A model generated the notes under the pieces. The model saw only the letters and a program-made list of their open reading frames with translations, did no database searches and was not told the origin of the DNA. Shown in pieces: positions 26,076-35,699 of a DNA stretch of 64,000 nt; position 1 is the stretch's first letter; each line of letters opens with the position of its first letter. The DNA comes from an uncultured Collinsella sp. (GTDB lineage Bacteria; Actinomycetota; Coriobacteriia; Coriobacteriales; Coriobacteriaceae): NCBI GenBank assembly GCA_900758475.1, contig CAAERQ010000023.1, forward strand, positions 1-64,000, given 5' to 3'. A program made the position numbers and the translations under genes.

Positions 26076-27683
26076 ATGGCAGGCAAGCCGCAAACATTAG
26101 CTACGACCTCGGCATTCGAGATCTTGGGGCCCGTCATGGTCGGCCCCAGCTCATCGCACACCGCCGGCGCCCTGCGTTGCGCACAGGTGGCCGCCAGCCT
26201 GCTCGAGGGCCGCATCACCAAGGTTACCTTTGGCCTGTGGAACTCTTTCGCCCACACCTACCGCGGCCACGGCACCGACCGCGCGCTCGTCGCGGGCATC
26301 CTGGGGCTCGACACCGACGACGAAAATATCAAGCAGGCCTTCGACCTCGCACGCGAGCAGGGCCTCGATTATCACTTTGACATCAAGGGCGACGACGCCT
26401 CCCTCCACCCTAACACCGTCGACATCGAGATGGTTGACGACACGGGCGCTACGGCGCAGGTCCGCGGCGAGAGTCTGGGCGGCGGCAAGATGCGCATCAG
26501 CCGCATCAACGGCGTCGGTGTCGACATCTCGGGCATGTACTCCACGCTCTTCGTGGCGCACTACGACGTCCCCGGCGTACTCGCTGCGCTCACCAACTTG
26601 CTCGCCTACGCCCATGTAAACATCGCGTTTTGCCGTACCTACCGCACCGAGGTGGGCGGTCAGGCCTACTCCGTCTTTGAGACCGACGGCACACCCGACG
26701 ACACTGTCATCCCCATGCTGCGCAAACTCGACAACGTCGGCTACGCCACCTTTATTGAGCTCCCCGGCTCGGCATCATCGCTCTCCCCCGGCGTCTCGGC
26801 CAAGGAGGTCTTCGACGACGGTGAGCAGCTGCTCGACGCCTGCGAGGAGCTGGGACTCAGCATCGGCGCCGTCATGGCCGTGCGCGAGGCGCGTCTGACC
26901 GGCGAGGAGCACGCCGTCGCCGCCATGCGCCGCGTGCTCGACGTCATGCGCGAGGAGACCACGGCCCCCATCGCCAATCCGCAGCGCTCGCTCGGCGGGC
27001 TTATCGGCGGCGAGGCTAAGCTCGTCGATGCCACCGGCCGCAACGATTTGAGCGCAAGCCTGATGGGCCCCGTCCAGACCGACGCCGTGGCCCGTGCCAT
27101 GGCCGTACTTGAGCGCTCCGCCACCATGGGCGTGATCGTCGCGGCCCCCACGGCAGGCTCCGCGGGCGTCGTACCCGGCTGCGTGCTGGCGCTCGCCGAT
27201 CACCTCCAGCTCGACGACGAACAGGTCATGGACGCCCTCTACTGTGCCGCCGCCATCGGCCTCAACCTCACCACGAGCGCCTGCGTCGCCGGCGCCGAGG
27301 GCGGCTGCCAGGCCGAGGTGGGAAGCGCCGCCGCCATGGCCGCTGCCGCGCTGGTGCAGATGCTCGGCGGCACCCCCGAGCAGGCACTCGACGCCAGCTC
27401 CATCGCGCTGAGCAATCTGCTGGGCCTCGTTTGCGACCCCGTGGGCGGACTGGTCGAGGTACCGTGCCAAAACCGCAATGCCATCGGCGTGGCTGCGGCC
27501 TTCAGCTCGGCCCAGCTCGCGCTCGCCGGCATCAAGAGCCTGGTGCCGTTTGACCAGATGGCGCATGTGATGCTGTCGGTGGGCCACGCCCTGCCGGCAA
27601 CCCTGCGCGAGACGGCCAAGGGCGGCATCGCGCAGGCCCCGGCTGCGCTTTCTGCCTGCGCAAAATGCGGCGTATGCGGATAG
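26076..27683 (+). CDS. sdaA: L-serine ammonia-lyase, iron-sulfur dependent (beta and alpha parts in one chain)
   Basis: Deaminates L-serine to pyruvate and ammonia with a [4Fe-4S] cluster. The 535-residue chain carries the beta-type domain first (FEILGPVMVGPSSSHTAGA), then an ACT-like segment (VPGVLAALTNLLAYAHVNIAF, about residues 165-240), then the alpha catalytic domain with APTAGSAGVVPG and the cluster cysteines in CVAGAEGGCQAE and CDPVGGLVEVPC. In Bacillus these parts are separate subunits; in E. coli they are fused but without the ACT region. The tail ACAKCGVCG adds three cysteines. AAAGGAG precedes the ATG. Serine use as an energy source would fit a gut anaerobe. Confidence 0.94.
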   Translation: MAGKPQTLATTSAFEILGPVMVGPSSSHTAGALRCAQVAASLLEGRITKVTFGLWNSFAHTYRGHGTDRALVAGILGLDTDDENIKQAFDLAREQGLDYHFDIKGDDASLHPNTVDIEMVDDTGATAQVRGESLGGGKMRISRINGVGVDISGMYSTLFVAHYDVPGVLAALTNLLAYAHVNIAFCRTYRTEVGGQAYSVFETDGTPDDTVIPMLRKLDNVGYATFIELPGSASSLSPGVSAKEVFDDGEQLLDACEELGLSIGAVMAVREARLTGEEHAVAAMRRVLDVMREETTAPIANPQRSLGGLIGGEAKLVDATGRNDLSASLMGPVQTDAVARAMAVLERSATMGVIVAAPTAGSAGVVPGCVLALADHLQLDDEQVMDALYCAAAIGLNLTTSACVAGAEGGCQAEVGSAAAMAAAALVQMLGGTPEQALDASSIALSNLLGLVCDPVGGLVEVPCQNRNAIGVAAAFSSAQLALAGIKSLVPFDQMAHVMLSVGHALPATLRETAKGGIAQAPAALSACAKCGVCG

Positions 27684-27800
27684 GCAGACTTCTCCAAACT
27701 GATACTGTTTCCGCACCACAAACAACAGGCTAATCGCTATAATGCAAGCCCAGTTAAAACACGATGAGCCGCAAGGCGAAACTCGAAGGAAATATATACG

Positions 27801-29546
27801 ATGTCGCAAATCGACCGCAGCAGCATGATCCCCGATCCGCAACAGCCCAGTAGGCATACCGGCGGCGTCCAATCGCCGCGCCCCATCGCGCCGGCTCACA
27901 CCCAACAACACGGCCCGGCCAATGCCTCTCAGCGTCCGAATCAGCGTCAATACCAGCCGCATCAACAATATCAGCAGCGTCCCGCACATGGTGCCGCCCC
28001 CAAGCAGGGACCTTCGCACGCTCGCGCGGCAAACAATCGCGGGCCCGCGGACAAGCGCACCAACAAAAGCAGCAAGTCGGGCGGAAAGACGGCCCTCTTT
28101 GTCGTCCTCGGCCTCGTCGCGATCGTCTACATCGTAGGCGTCGTGGCGTTCTCGCAGGTCGCTTACCCCAACACCACCATCGCCGGCGTCGACATCTCGC
28201 TCTCTAACGCATCTTCGGCAGCCACCAAGGTCAACTCGGCATGGAAGCACTACAAGCTCACCGTTTCGGATGACAGCTTTAGCTGGACCTACCAGCCCGA
28301 GTCCGACGAGCCCATCGTCGATGGCGAGGAAGCCGCCCACGAGATTATCAGCAAAAACGAGCCGCTGCTGTGGCCATCGCGCCTCATCGCGTCGCTCAGC
28401 GGCAAAACCGATAGCGCTACCAAGAACGACTCGGTCGACTTGGACCAGGACATCGACCTGTCCATGCTCTCCGATGCCTTTGACCAAAAGCAGTTTGAGG
28501 AAGGCCTGGGCAGCGCCATCGACGAGTTCAACGAGGGCCGCTCGGGCACCTTCGAGGCCGCCAGCTCCTATGACGAGAAGGCCGGCAAGTTTACCGTTGA
28601 GAAAGCCCGTTCCAACGAGAAGATCAACCGCGAGCATGTCATCAAATATGCCGAGATCGAGCTCGCGTCGCTCGCCGAGAACGTCGATATCACCAAGATC
28701 GGCAACGACGCCTACGAACCGCTCAACGGCACCCTCACCAACGACCAGATTCAGGCTGCATGCGATGCCGCCAACAACTTCCTGGGCGTCAACGTGACCC
28801 TTAAGCTCAACGGCAACGATGCCGGCAAGGTCGACGGCAGCTCGGTGCTGCAGTGGATCAGCTTTGCCGATCCGGCCAACCCCACGCTCGATACGTCGCA
28901 GATCAGCAGCTGGGCCGCCGAGCTCGCCAACGGCTTTAACACCGTGGGCACCACCCGCTGGTGGACACGCGCCGACGGTAAGGAATGCGCTGTAGAGGGC
29001 GGCGACTTTGGCTGGTCCATCGACAGCGACACGCTCGCCAAGCAGGTAGAGGACGCTATCAATAACAAGCAGACCGGCGATATCGAGATTTCGTACTCCA
29101 AGAAGGCCGACACGTTTACCGCCAAGGGCGAGCCCGATTGGAAGGCCTATATCGACGTCGACCTGACCGAGCAGCACGCGCGCTACTACGACGAGAACGG
29201 CAATATCGTTTGGGAGGCCAACTTTATTTCCGGCAAACCGGGCGAAGACGCCACCCCCGAGGGCGTGTGGCAGATCAACAGCAACGACGGCGCAAGCAAG
29301 CTCATCGGTGCCAAAGACCCCGGGACCGGAAAGCCCAAATACGAGAGCCCGGTCAGCTACTGGATGCCGTTCGAGGGCAATATGGTCGGCTTCCACGACG
29401 CTACCTGGCAAAACGATTCGAGTTTCGATAGTGCCGAATCTTACAAATGGTGCGGAAGCCACGGCTGCATCAACCTGCGCCTGGCCGATGCCAAGGCGCT
29501 CCACGACTGCATCAGCGTCGGCCTGTGCGTGGTCGTGCACTCGTAG
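27801..29546 (+). CDS. L,D-transpeptidase (YkuD) with membrane anchor and VanW-like repeats
   Basis: Forms 3-3 cross-links in peptidoglycan or attaches proteins to it. The 581-residue protein has about 90 disordered N-terminal residues rich in Gln, Pro and Arg, one membrane segment (ALFVVLGLVAIVYIVGVVAF, about 95-117), two PG_binding_4-type domains outside the cell, and a C-terminal YkuD domain with WCGSHGCINLRLADAKAL, where Cys of SHGC is the nucleophile. A TATAAT at 27738 may be the -10 box, though no clear -35 is seen. AAGGAAA lies before the ATG. Which of the two cross-linking roles it has cannot be told. Confidence 0.92.
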   Translation: MSQIDRSSMIPDPQQPSRHTGGVQSPRPIAPAHTQQHGPANASQRPNQRQYQPHQQYQQRPAHGAAPKQGPSHARAANNRGPADKRTNKSSKSGGKTALFVVLGLVAIVYIVGVVAFSQVAYPNTTIAGVDISLSNASSAATKVNSAWKHYKLTVSDDSFSWTYQPESDEPIVDGEEAAHEIISKNEPLLWPSRLIASLSGKTDSATKNDSVDLDQDIDLSMLSDAFDQKQFEEGLGSAIDEFNEGRSGTFEAASSYDEKAGKFTVEKARSNEKINREHVIKYAEIELASLAENVDITKIGNDAYEPLNGTLTNDQIQAACDAANNFLGVNVTLKLNGNDAGKVDGSSVLQWISFADPANPTLDTSQISSWAAELANGFNTVGTTRWWTRADGKECAVEGGDFGWSIDSDTLAKQVEDAINNKQTGDIEISYSKKADTFTAKGEPDWKAYIDVDLTEQHARYYDENGNIVWEANFISGKPGEDATPEGVWQINSNDGASKLIGAKDPGTGKPKYESPVSYWMPFEGNMVGFHDATWQNDSSFDSAESYKWCGSHGCINLRLADAKALHDCISVGLCVVVHS

Positions 29547-29613
29547 GAAAACACGCCTTCGCACAACGGAGAACTGACGCTCCAATCTAACAGTTCCGAA
29601 AGATACTGCCATA

Positions 29614-29641
29614 ATGCGCCCGCCTCTCGCGACGGGCGCAT
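29614..29641 (+). terminator. Hairpin between the L,D-transpeptidase gene and macA
   Basis: ATGCGCCCG and CGGGCGCAT form a perfect 9-bp stem with a 10-nt loop, 68 bp after the L,D-transpeptidase stop and 36 bp before macA. It is followed by ATACTTATC, a weak T content, so it could be a terminator or a leader hairpin. Confidence 0.45.
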
Positions 29642-29676
29642 ATACTTATCGAGGAACTTTCTATAAAGGAGACGCC

Positions 29677-31098
29677 ATGTCGAATGTCCCCACCATCACC
29701 CCGGGACCGAATGATACCGAGCGAGCGCCCGAGGGTGCCACCGAGACGCTTCCCCTCATAACAACCGTGCACGCAACACAGCAAAGCGGCGGCACAAGCG
29801 ATACAACCGAGATTTCTGACGAAGAGGCCTACGCCAAGCTCAAGGCGAAGCGCGCCGAGCGTCGGCGCAAAAAGCTCATCCGACGCGGCATTGCGGCAGG
29901 CGTCGTGGCCGCCATTGTGCTCATCGCCGTTGTCGTGACCTTCGTCATCAACGCACGGCCCGCAGGTACCGACGGTCCGGTGACCGACATGGTCACTGAG
30001 GGCACGTTTACGACCACCGTCGAGGCTAAAGGCCAGCTCAAGCCCATCTCGGCTTCGGTGGTCTCCCCTTCTGTCGACGGCACGGTGGCATCGATCAACG
30101 TGCAAGCCGGCCAGTCCGTCAACGAGGGCGACGTGCTCATGACCATTAAAAACGACGAGCTCGATCGCAACGTTGCCGATGCGCAGCGCGCGGTGGCGGC
30201 GGCACAGGAAGACCTCGCCAACGCACAGAAAGCGGTAGCAGCCGCCCAAGCCGTTCCGGCGACTGATACAGATACGGCAGGCGCGAGTGGCGCCAGCGGA
30301 ACCGCCGACACGAGTGCCGTCTCGAGCGCACAACGCAACCTAGCCTCGGCCCAGGCGACCCTGGACCAGGCCAACGCCAAAGCCGCCGAGCGCACCGTGA
30401 CCGCGCCCAGCTCGGGCAGCATCGTCGAGCTCAACGCCAAGGTCGGCGCCACGGTGACGGGCGGCATGATTATGGGCGAAGGCGATATGAGCGGTGGCAA
30501 GCAGTGCATGCAGATCGCCGACCTCTCCAAGATGAAGGTCACCGTTCAGGTGGGTGAAAAGGATATCGCCAAGATCGCCGTGGGCCAGAGCGCCAACGTT
30601 ACCTATCCGGCCTTTCCCGATATCGTGAGCCAGGGAACGGTCACGACAATCGCTTCGATGGCAAACTCCGACGCCGCCAACGGTGGCGGCGGCAGCGTGA
30701 CCTTTAACGTCGACATTTTGATCGAAGCGCCCGACGCGCGCCTCAAGCCGGGCATGACGGCCGAGGTCTCAGTGGTGACCGAACAGCTCGACGATGTGGT
30801 GATGGTGCCGACCATGGCGCTCATGACCGAGGATGGCGAGCATTATTACGTCAACGTGGCAACCGACGGTGAAGGCAAACAGACCCGACGCGTAAAGGTG
30901 ACCGTCGTGACGCAAAACGATAACGACGCCGTGGTCGGAAAAACGCAGGTCAAGCGCGATGACCAGGGCAACGAGATCAACCCCAACGTGCCGGTTACCA
31001 AGCTGCGCGATGGCGACACCATCGTGATGGACACCGGCGCAGGCATGACGGCCGACGGCGGCGACTCTGGCAGCATGTCTGCCGACGAGGGCATGTAA
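29677..31098 (+). CDS. Membrane-fusion (MacA/HlyD-type) adaptor of an ABC export system
   Basis: A 473-residue adaptor. Residues 1-60 are cytoplasmic and charged, followed by one membrane segment (AAGVVAAIVLIAVVVTFVIN), a lipoyl-like half (VDGTVASINVQAGQSVNEGDVLM), a short Ala/Gln-rich coiled coil (DAQRAVAAAQEDLANAQKAV), the second lipoyl half (VTAPSSGSIVELNAKVGATV) and a beta-barrel region (GMTAEVSVVTEQLDDVVMVP). The tail is Gly/Ser/Met-rich. AAAGGAGA fixes the ATG at 29677. It overlaps the ATPase gene by one base (TAATG) and the ATPase overlaps the permease by four, so the three make one MacA-MacB-like system. The substrate (peptide, antibiotic or lipid) is unknown. Confidence 0.9.
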   Translation: MSNVPTITPGPNDTERAPEGATETLPLITTVHATQQSGGTSDTTEISDEEAYAKLKAKRAERRRKKLIRRGIAAGVVAAIVLIAVVVTFVINARPAGTDGPVTDMVTEGTFTTTVEAKGQLKPISASVVSPSVDGTVASINVQAGQSVNEGDVLMTIKNDELDRNVADAQRAVAAAQEDLANAQKAVAAAQAVPATDTDTAGASGASGTADTSAVSSAQRNLASAQATLDQANAKAAERTVTAPSSGSIVELNAKVGATVTGGMIMGEGDMSGGKQCMQIADLSKMKVTVQVGEKDIAKIAVGQSANVTYPAFPDIVSQGTVTTIASMANSDAANGGGGSVTFNVDILIEAPDARLKPGMTAEVSVVTEQLDDVVMVPTMALMTEDGEHYYVNVATDGEGKQTRRVKVTVVTQNDNDAVVGKTQVKRDDQGNEINPNVPVTKLRDGDTIVMDTGAGMTADGGDSGSMSADEGM

Positions 31099-31871
31099 TG
31101 CGTCCCGTCATCGACATCCGCAACGTGCATCGCATTTTTGAGAGCGAGGCCGGCTGCGCCCATATCCTGCATAACGTGAGCCTGGCCGTGAATCCCGGCG
31201 AGTTCGTGGCCATTACCGGCCCTTCGGGCTCGGGCAAGTCAACGCTCATGAACATCCTGGGCTGTCTGGACAAGCCGACGGCAGACGATTATTACCTGCA
31301 GGGCCTCAACGTGGCGGAGCTCGACGATGACGAGCTCACCGAAGTCCGCGCCCTGAGCATCGGATTTGTCTTTCAGAACTTTAACCTGCTGCCGCGCCTA
31401 TCGGTCATCGAAAACGTCATGCTGCCGCTGTCGTACACCAACGTGCCGCGGGCTCAGCGTGAGATGCGCGCCGTCCATGCGCTGCAAGCCGTCACGCTGC
31501 CGGTCGACCACTGGGACCACCGCATCTCCGAGCTCTCGGGCGGACAGATGCAGAGGGTTGCCATCGCGCGCGCCCTCGTCAACGACCCGCCCATCATCCT
31601 GGCTGACGAGCCGACGGGAAATCTGGACTCCGCCACCGGAGCACTCGTGATGGAGACCTTCCACAAACTCCAAGAACGCGGCAAGACTATCGTGCTCATC
31701 ACGCATGATCCCGGTATCGCCGCCGAGGCCGACCGTGCCGTAACCATTCGCGACGGCCGGATCCACGACGGCGCATACATCGCGCACACGCCGCAGACCC
31801 TGCGCGGCGCCATTGATGACCTGCCCATGATTTCCGCACACGCCAATCCGACGAAAGGAGTGAAGGCATGA
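31098..31871 (+). CDS. ABC transporter ATP-binding protein (MacB/LolD type)
   Basis: The 257-residue ATPase has Walker A GPSGSGKST, Q-loop FVFQNFNLL, signature ELSGGQMQRVAIARAL, Walker B IILADEPTGNLDS and the switch histidine in ITHDPGIA. This matches the ATPases that partner FtsX-like permeases. The C-terminal extension of about 40 residues (YIAHTPQTLRG...) is unusual in being non-conserved. It overlaps both neighbours, which supports translational coupling. Confidence 0.95.
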   Translation: MRPVIDIRNVHRIFESEAGCAHILHNVSLAVNPGEFVAITGPSGSGKSTLMNILGCLDKPTADDYYLQGLNVAELDDDELTEVRALSIGFVFQNFNLLPRLSVIENVMLPLSYTNVPRAQREMRAVHALQAVTLPVDHWDHRISELSGGQMQRVAIARALVNDPPIILADEPTGNLDSATGALVMETFHKLQERGKTIVLITHDPGIAAEADRAVTIRDGRIHDGAYIAHTPQTLRGAIDDLPMISAHANPTKGVKA

Positions 31872-33082
31872 GCACGCGCGACCTTATCCAAGAAGCCCTT
31901 CACTCCCTCGAGGCCAACAAGGGACGCAGCCTACTCACCATCCTGGGCATTGTTATCGGCATTGCCTCCGTTATTGCCATGACCTCACTTATCGGCGGTA
32001 TCCAAAACAGCCTGGTCAACAGCTTGGGCCTCAACGCCGCGCGCATGGTGCAGATTTATTCGTCGCAAGAGCTCACCGAGTCGGACGTCGAGAAGCTTCG
32101 CAAGATGGTGCCGCAGATCGAGCAGATTGGCATCGTGGACAGCGCCTATACCGAGTACAAGGCCGGTGACAAAAGCTATACCGTCATGGCACAGGGCGTC
32201 GACAGCGACATGCTCGACGCGGTGGGCGCCAGCAAGCTCGTCGCGGGACGCACCTACACCCAAGCCGAGTCCCAATCCGGCGCACGCGTGGCGCTCATCA
32301 GTCGTGGCGGCGCGGATCAGCTGTACGGTAACGAACAGGACGCGGTGGGCAAGACCATTAAGGTCTCCAACGGCGAGGTGCAGATTGTCGGTGTTATCGA
32401 CGGCGGCAGCGACTCCATGGGCTCGCTCACGCTATACATGCCGCGCGAGACCATCTCGGGCCTCTTTGGCGACGAGAACCCCTCGTTTCCCAGCGTAACG
32501 GCGCTCGCCGCCGAGGGCACGGACATGGACGAGCTGTGCAAGACGATTGAATCCAAGGTGCGTAGCATGAAGGGCATCGCGGGCGAGGACGAATATGACA
32601 GCGTATCGGTGACCTCAATGAAAAGCGCCATCGACGCCCTCAATTCCTTTATGGGCGCGTTTTCGCTCATCATGGGCGCCGTTGCCAGCATTTCGCTGCT
32701 CGTGGGCGGTATCGGCATCATGAACATGATGCTCACCAATGTGACCGAGCGTATCCGCGAGATCGGGATTCGTCGAGCCCTGGGGGCCAGCCGTCGCGAT
32801 ATCACCGCACAGTTTTTGGCCGAGTCCTCAGCGCTGTGCGTCACCGGTGGCCTGCTGGGTGTTTTGATTGGCTACCTGCTTGCCTGGGGTCTAGCGATGT
32901 TCGCCGCGGGCTCCGGCGTGCTTAGCGAGCTCGGTGCCAGCGGTACCATTACGCCGAGTTTTTCGATCGCCACGGTGCTGCTGGCCTTTGCGGTCTCCGT
33001 CGGCATCGGCGTCATCTTCGGCTTCTACCCCGCCCGCCAGGCAGCAAAACTCGACCCCGTGGAGTGCCTACGTTACCAGTAA
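31868..33082 (+). CDS. MacB-type FtsX-like permease
   Basis: A 404-residue permease with the MacB layout: one N-terminal membrane segment (LLTILGIVIGIASVIAM), an extracytoplasmic domain of about 220 residues, and three C-terminal membrane segments beginning with LIMGAVASISLLVGGIGIMNMML, then NVTERIREIGIRRALGASRRDI, a hallmark of the family. It ends in YPARQAAKLDPVECLRYQ, also typical. It works with the upstream ATPase and adaptor. The 67-nt hairpin J follows 13 bp after its stop. Confidence 0.94.
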   Translation: MSTRDLIQEALHSLEANKGRSLLTILGIVIGIASVIAMTSLIGGIQNSLVNSLGLNAARMVQIYSSQELTESDVEKLRKMVPQIEQIGIVDSAYTEYKAGDKSYTVMAQGVDSDMLDAVGASKLVAGRTYTQAESQSGARVALISRGGADQLYGNEQDAVGKTIKVSNGEVQIVGVIDGGSDSMGSLTLYMPRETISGLFGDENPSFPSVTALAAEGTDMDELCKTIESKVRSMKGIAGEDEYDSVSVTSMKSAIDALNSFMGAFSLIMGAVASISLLVGGIGIMNMMLTNVTERIREIGIRRALGASRRDITAQFLAESSALCVTGGLLGVLIGYLLAWGLAMFAAGSGVLSELGASGTITPSFSIATVLLAFAVSVGIGVIFGFYPARQAAKLDPVECLRYQ

Positions 33083-33095
33083 TGCAATCCCTCTG

Positions 33096-33162
33096 AGTTG
33101 CGGTGAAATAGGGAGTGTTTAAGCTGTTAAAAGGCCTATTCAGTCCCTATTTCACCGCAACT
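33096..33162. repeat. 67-nt hairpin element, family 2, copy J
   Basis: Arms 33096-33117 (AGTTGCGGTGAAATAGGGAG...) and 33141-33162 pair with one mismatch around a 23-nt interior. It lies between the convergent macB-type permease and tetR genes and may end both transcripts. Confidence 0.9.
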
Positions 33163-33186
33163 TAGGGTGGGAATGAGGTGTTGATG

Positions 33187-33798
33187 CTATTCGAAGCGCG
33201 ATTCCAGACTCGATAGTCCGTTCAGCGTCAGATTGTTAGCGACCTCCGAGATGCGCTCGATGGGCACCGAGCCATCGGAGAGCGCCCATGTGCGATAAAT
33301 GCCGATAATGCCCGAAAGCAAAAACGCCAGATAATAGTCAAACATCTCGTCCTTGAGGCCGTGGGGCAGCAAGTCACGCTCGGCAATCTCGTGCTCGAGC
33401 GGAACGCGCAAACGCGTCATAAAATCGTCGAGCGGGATATTTTCAATTAGCTGGCGATTGAGCACGAGGTTATTGCAAAGCGCCTCGTTGATGGTCTTAA
33501 AAAACGTTGCCGCCGCTCCGAGGGCGCGCTCGTTCGTGTCGCCGTCCATGGAAGCAAGCGTTTTCTCGACCGAGTCGGCAATCATCTCCACCACATCAAC
33601 GGCGATGGCATCGAGCAGGCCGTCAACCGTACCGAAGTGTACGTAAAAGGTCTTGCGGTCGACATTTGCTTCACGCGCGATGGCACTCACCGTAATGTCG
33701 GCAAGCGGCTTATCCATCAACAGGCGCTCAAACGCAGAAAGAATAGCATTGCGGCTGCGAACGATGCGGCGGTCGAGGCGCGGTTTGCTGGTGGCCAT
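33187..33798 (-). CDS. TetR-family transcriptional regulator
   Basis: A 203-residue regulator with an N-terminal helix-turn-helix (AFERLLMDKPLADITVSAIAREANVDRKTFYVHFGTVDGLLDAI, residues about 20-65) typical of TetR/AcrR proteins. The C-terminal ligand-binding part shows AFLLSGIIGIYRTWAL, as in the TetR_C group with YfiR/DhaS-like members. The start at 33798 (MATSKP) has AAGGGA upstream. It converges on the MacAB-like genes and is divergent from nothing; it could control that export system or the flippase-like gene upstream, but no operator could be assigned. Confidence 0.88.
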   Translation of the reverse strand: MATSKPRLDRRIVRSRNAILSAFERLLMDKPLADITVSAIAREANVDRKTFYVHFGTVDGLLDAIAVDVVEMIADSVEKTLASMDGDTNERALGAAATFFKTINEALCNNLVLNRQLIENIPLDDFMTRLRVPLEHEIAERDLLPHGLKDEMFDYYLAFLLSGIIGIYRTWALSDGSVPIERISEVANNLTLNGLSSLESRFE

Positions 33799-33916
33799 GG
33801 ACGTGTCCCTTCGGTATGCGAGCATTCATCAACAAATGAGAGTTAATCTACGTAAGAGGATTATCCCCCATCCGGCACAAAAATGCCCGGCAACATGAAG
33901 AACGCACGACCAACTA

Positions 33917-35221
33917 TTACGCCTTAGGGAGTTTCTTTTTGTTCAAAGCAGCCGGGGACACACGGATGCCGTCGCCCGTCTGGCGCACATAGGCCTTATG
34001 CGCCGGTTTAGCGGCCCCAGAAGCCTTCTGAGCATGCTGATTGGGATCCACGGTAACCGCATACACAGGATGGGGCTTTGCAGGCTTAGAGGACGTCTGA
34101 GGCGTTCGTCCGAGCTTGCGCATCACGCGATCCCAGCGTGCATGGATGCTCTCGTTGTGAGCGCTCTTAAGGCCCAGCAGGGGCGCGGCCAAAATAGTCG
34201 GCGCGATAAACGTAATGAGGCGCCACAGCAAATAACCGGCGGTCGATGCCGATCCAAAGAAATGACCCAGGAACAGCGCGAAACCACCCTCGGCACCGCC
34301 GGTGCCACCGGGCAGGGGAACAGCAGAGCTCAGGAGCTGAACAAAGGCGCTCGCAGCCATGACCGAGAAAAAGTCGACTTCGTGGTGGCCAAAGGCAAGC
34401 ATCAGGAAATACGGCACAAGATAGAAAAACGCGAGCTGCAACATGGTGATGACCACCGTGAGCAGCATGGACGAAAAGTGGCCGGCCGAAAGCTTGAACT
34501 TATCGGAGAACGAGTAGATTTCGCCGTCGACAAACGTACGCCAGCCCTCGATCTTGGTGGCCGAGACGCCCATTCGCTCGAGCCAATTGATGATGCAGTG
34601 CGCGACGCGCGTGACAGTCTTGGGCATGAGCGCGACGGCAAAGATGCCGAGCAGAATGCAGCAGTGACCGCCAAAGCTAAAGACGCACAGCAGCGTCATG
34701 TCGCCATAGCGCTCGGCGAAAAACGGCATGCGGGCAAGCAGCAGAATGGCACCCCAGGCAACGAGGCCAAACTGATACACGATAAAGCGCGTGAACTGCG
34801 TAGCACCGGCCTCGCCAACGTTTTGGCCTGCCTTGGTCAGGCGGTAGATCTGGGCAGGCGTGGAGCCCATCATCATGGGCGTCAGGTTGCCAAAGAAGAT
34901 ACCGCTCGCCTCGACCGAGATCAGGTCGCGAATGCCGACGGGCGAATTGGGATCGAGCCAGACGGCGATCGCATAGGCAACGATGCCAAAGAACAGGTAC
35001 AGGAACATGCAAAAGCATGCAGCAACGAGCCACGGCGCTTGAACGCTCGACATGGCAGCCCAGAACTGTCCCATCTGACCGGTCGCAATCAAATAAACGA
35101 TATAGCCAACCAGCACGACGCCGATAAAAATGGCACCGCGACGCGCACCCTTGTTGTCATCGCCGCCCGAGGCCTCAACCTCGACCTGGGGCTTAGATGT
35201 ATGCTGAGAGGACTCCTTCAT
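33917..35221 (-). CDS. Lysylphosphatidylglycerol synthase/flippase-like integral membrane protein
   Basis: A 434-residue protein with about eight membrane segments, including GAIFIGVVLVGYIVYLIAT and APWLVAACFCMFLYLFFGIV, and the family-like stretches GNLTPMMMGSTPAQIYRL and SAVPLPGGTGGAEGGFALF. These match the membrane domain of MprF and the UPF0104/AglD2 family. There is no lysyl-transferase domain, so lysine addition is not expected; members of this type may flip lipids or prenyl-linked sugars. The C-terminal 80 residues are basic and probably cytoplasmic. AAGGAG fixes the ATG at 35221. Confidence 0.82.
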   Translation of the reverse strand: MKESSQHTSKPQVEVEASGGDDNKGARRGAIFIGVVLVGYIVYLIATGQMGQFWAAMSSVQAPWLVAACFCMFLYLFFGIVAYAIAVWLDPNSPVGIRDLISVEASGIFFGNLTPMMMGSTPAQIYRLTKAGQNVGEAGATQFTRFIVYQFGLVAWGAILLLARMPFFAERYGDMTLLCVFSFGGHCCILLGIFAVALMPKTVTRVAHCIINWLERMGVSATKIEGWRTFVDGEIYSFSDKFKLSAGHFSSMLLTVVITMLQLAFFYLVPYFLMLAFGHHEVDFFSVMAASAFVQLLSSAVPLPGGTGGAEGGFALFLGHFFGSASTAGYLLWRLITFIAPTILAAPLLGLKSAHNESIHARWDRVMRKLGRTPQTSSKPAKPHPVYAVTVDPNQHAQKASGAAKPAHKAYVRQTGDGIRVSPAALNKKKLPKA

Positions 35222-35330
35222 GAGGCTCCTTCTGACCGTCCAAATATCTTGCATATTGTACCCGCAAGGGACACAAGCAGAACGTAAAGCTATGGGCCAA
35301 ATGGGAATTGCAGATGGTTTGCTTGGAAAT

Positions 35331-35362
35331 AAAAAACCCGAACTTCCGTGGGAAGTCCGGGT
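35331..35362 (-). terminator. Terminator of the tRNA-Glu pair
   Basis: On the minus strand ACCCGGACTTCC and GGAAGTTCGGGT pair around CAC with one G-U, followed by six T residues, 11 bp past the second tRNA. Confidence 0.9.
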
Positions 35363-35372
35363 ATCAGATTCA

Positions 35373-35449
35373 TGGTAGCCCGTACCAGATTCGAACTGGT
35401 GATCTCCGCCTTGAGAGGGCGGCGTCCTAAACCGCTAGACGAACGGGCC
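35373..35449 (-). tRNA. tRNA-Glu (anticodon CTC), second copy
   Basis: On the minus strand: GGCCCGT acceptor, D arm GTCTAGCGGTTTAGGAC, anticodon stem CCGCC/GGCGG around CTCTCAA (anticodon CTC), T arm CCAGTTCGAATCTGG, acceptor ACGGGCT, then ACCA with CCA encoded. Length 77 nt. It is identical to the copy at 35472. Confidence 0.96.
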
Positions 35450-35471
35450 ATAAGCCTCAGCAGAAAAGAAG

Positions 35472-35548
35472 TGGTAGCCCGTACCAGATTCGAACTGGTG
35501 ATCTCCGCCTTGAGAGGGCGGCGTCCTAAACCGCTAGACGAACGGGCC
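35472..35548 (-). tRNA. tRNA-Glu (anticodon CTC), first copy
   Basis: The same 77-nt sequence as 35373-35449, 22 bp upstream on the minus strand. Both share one promoter and one terminator, so they are probably made from a single transcript. Confidence 0.96.
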
Positions 35549-35582
35549 ACATGACATCTGCACTGCCGCGCTGCGAGGAAAT

Positions 35583-35611
35583 ATATTACGGGACAAAAAA
35601 CGCAAGCGCAA
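35583..35611 (-). promoter_or_regulatory. Promoter of the tRNA-Glu pair
   Basis: On the minus strand TTGCGC (-35, 35606-35611) and TAATAT (-10, 35583-35588) are 17 bp apart, 35 bp upstream of the first tRNA. Confidence 0.6.
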
Positions 35612-35699
35612 GAAGAAATTCCAAATTGCTCATATTTTGTCGTGAGGTTATGGAAAGCGCAGGTCAACCATGCAGCTCGTGTGGAATGGAACCACCTGG

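Noticed and set aside
26775..29612. A 945-codon minus-strand frame opposite sdaA and the L,D-transpeptidase gene
   Set aside because: It spans two real genes and the gap between them with antisense-type composition only.
35348..35667. Repetitive protein-like frames across the tRNA-Glu pair
   Set aside because: They only translate two identical tRNA genes and their flanks.
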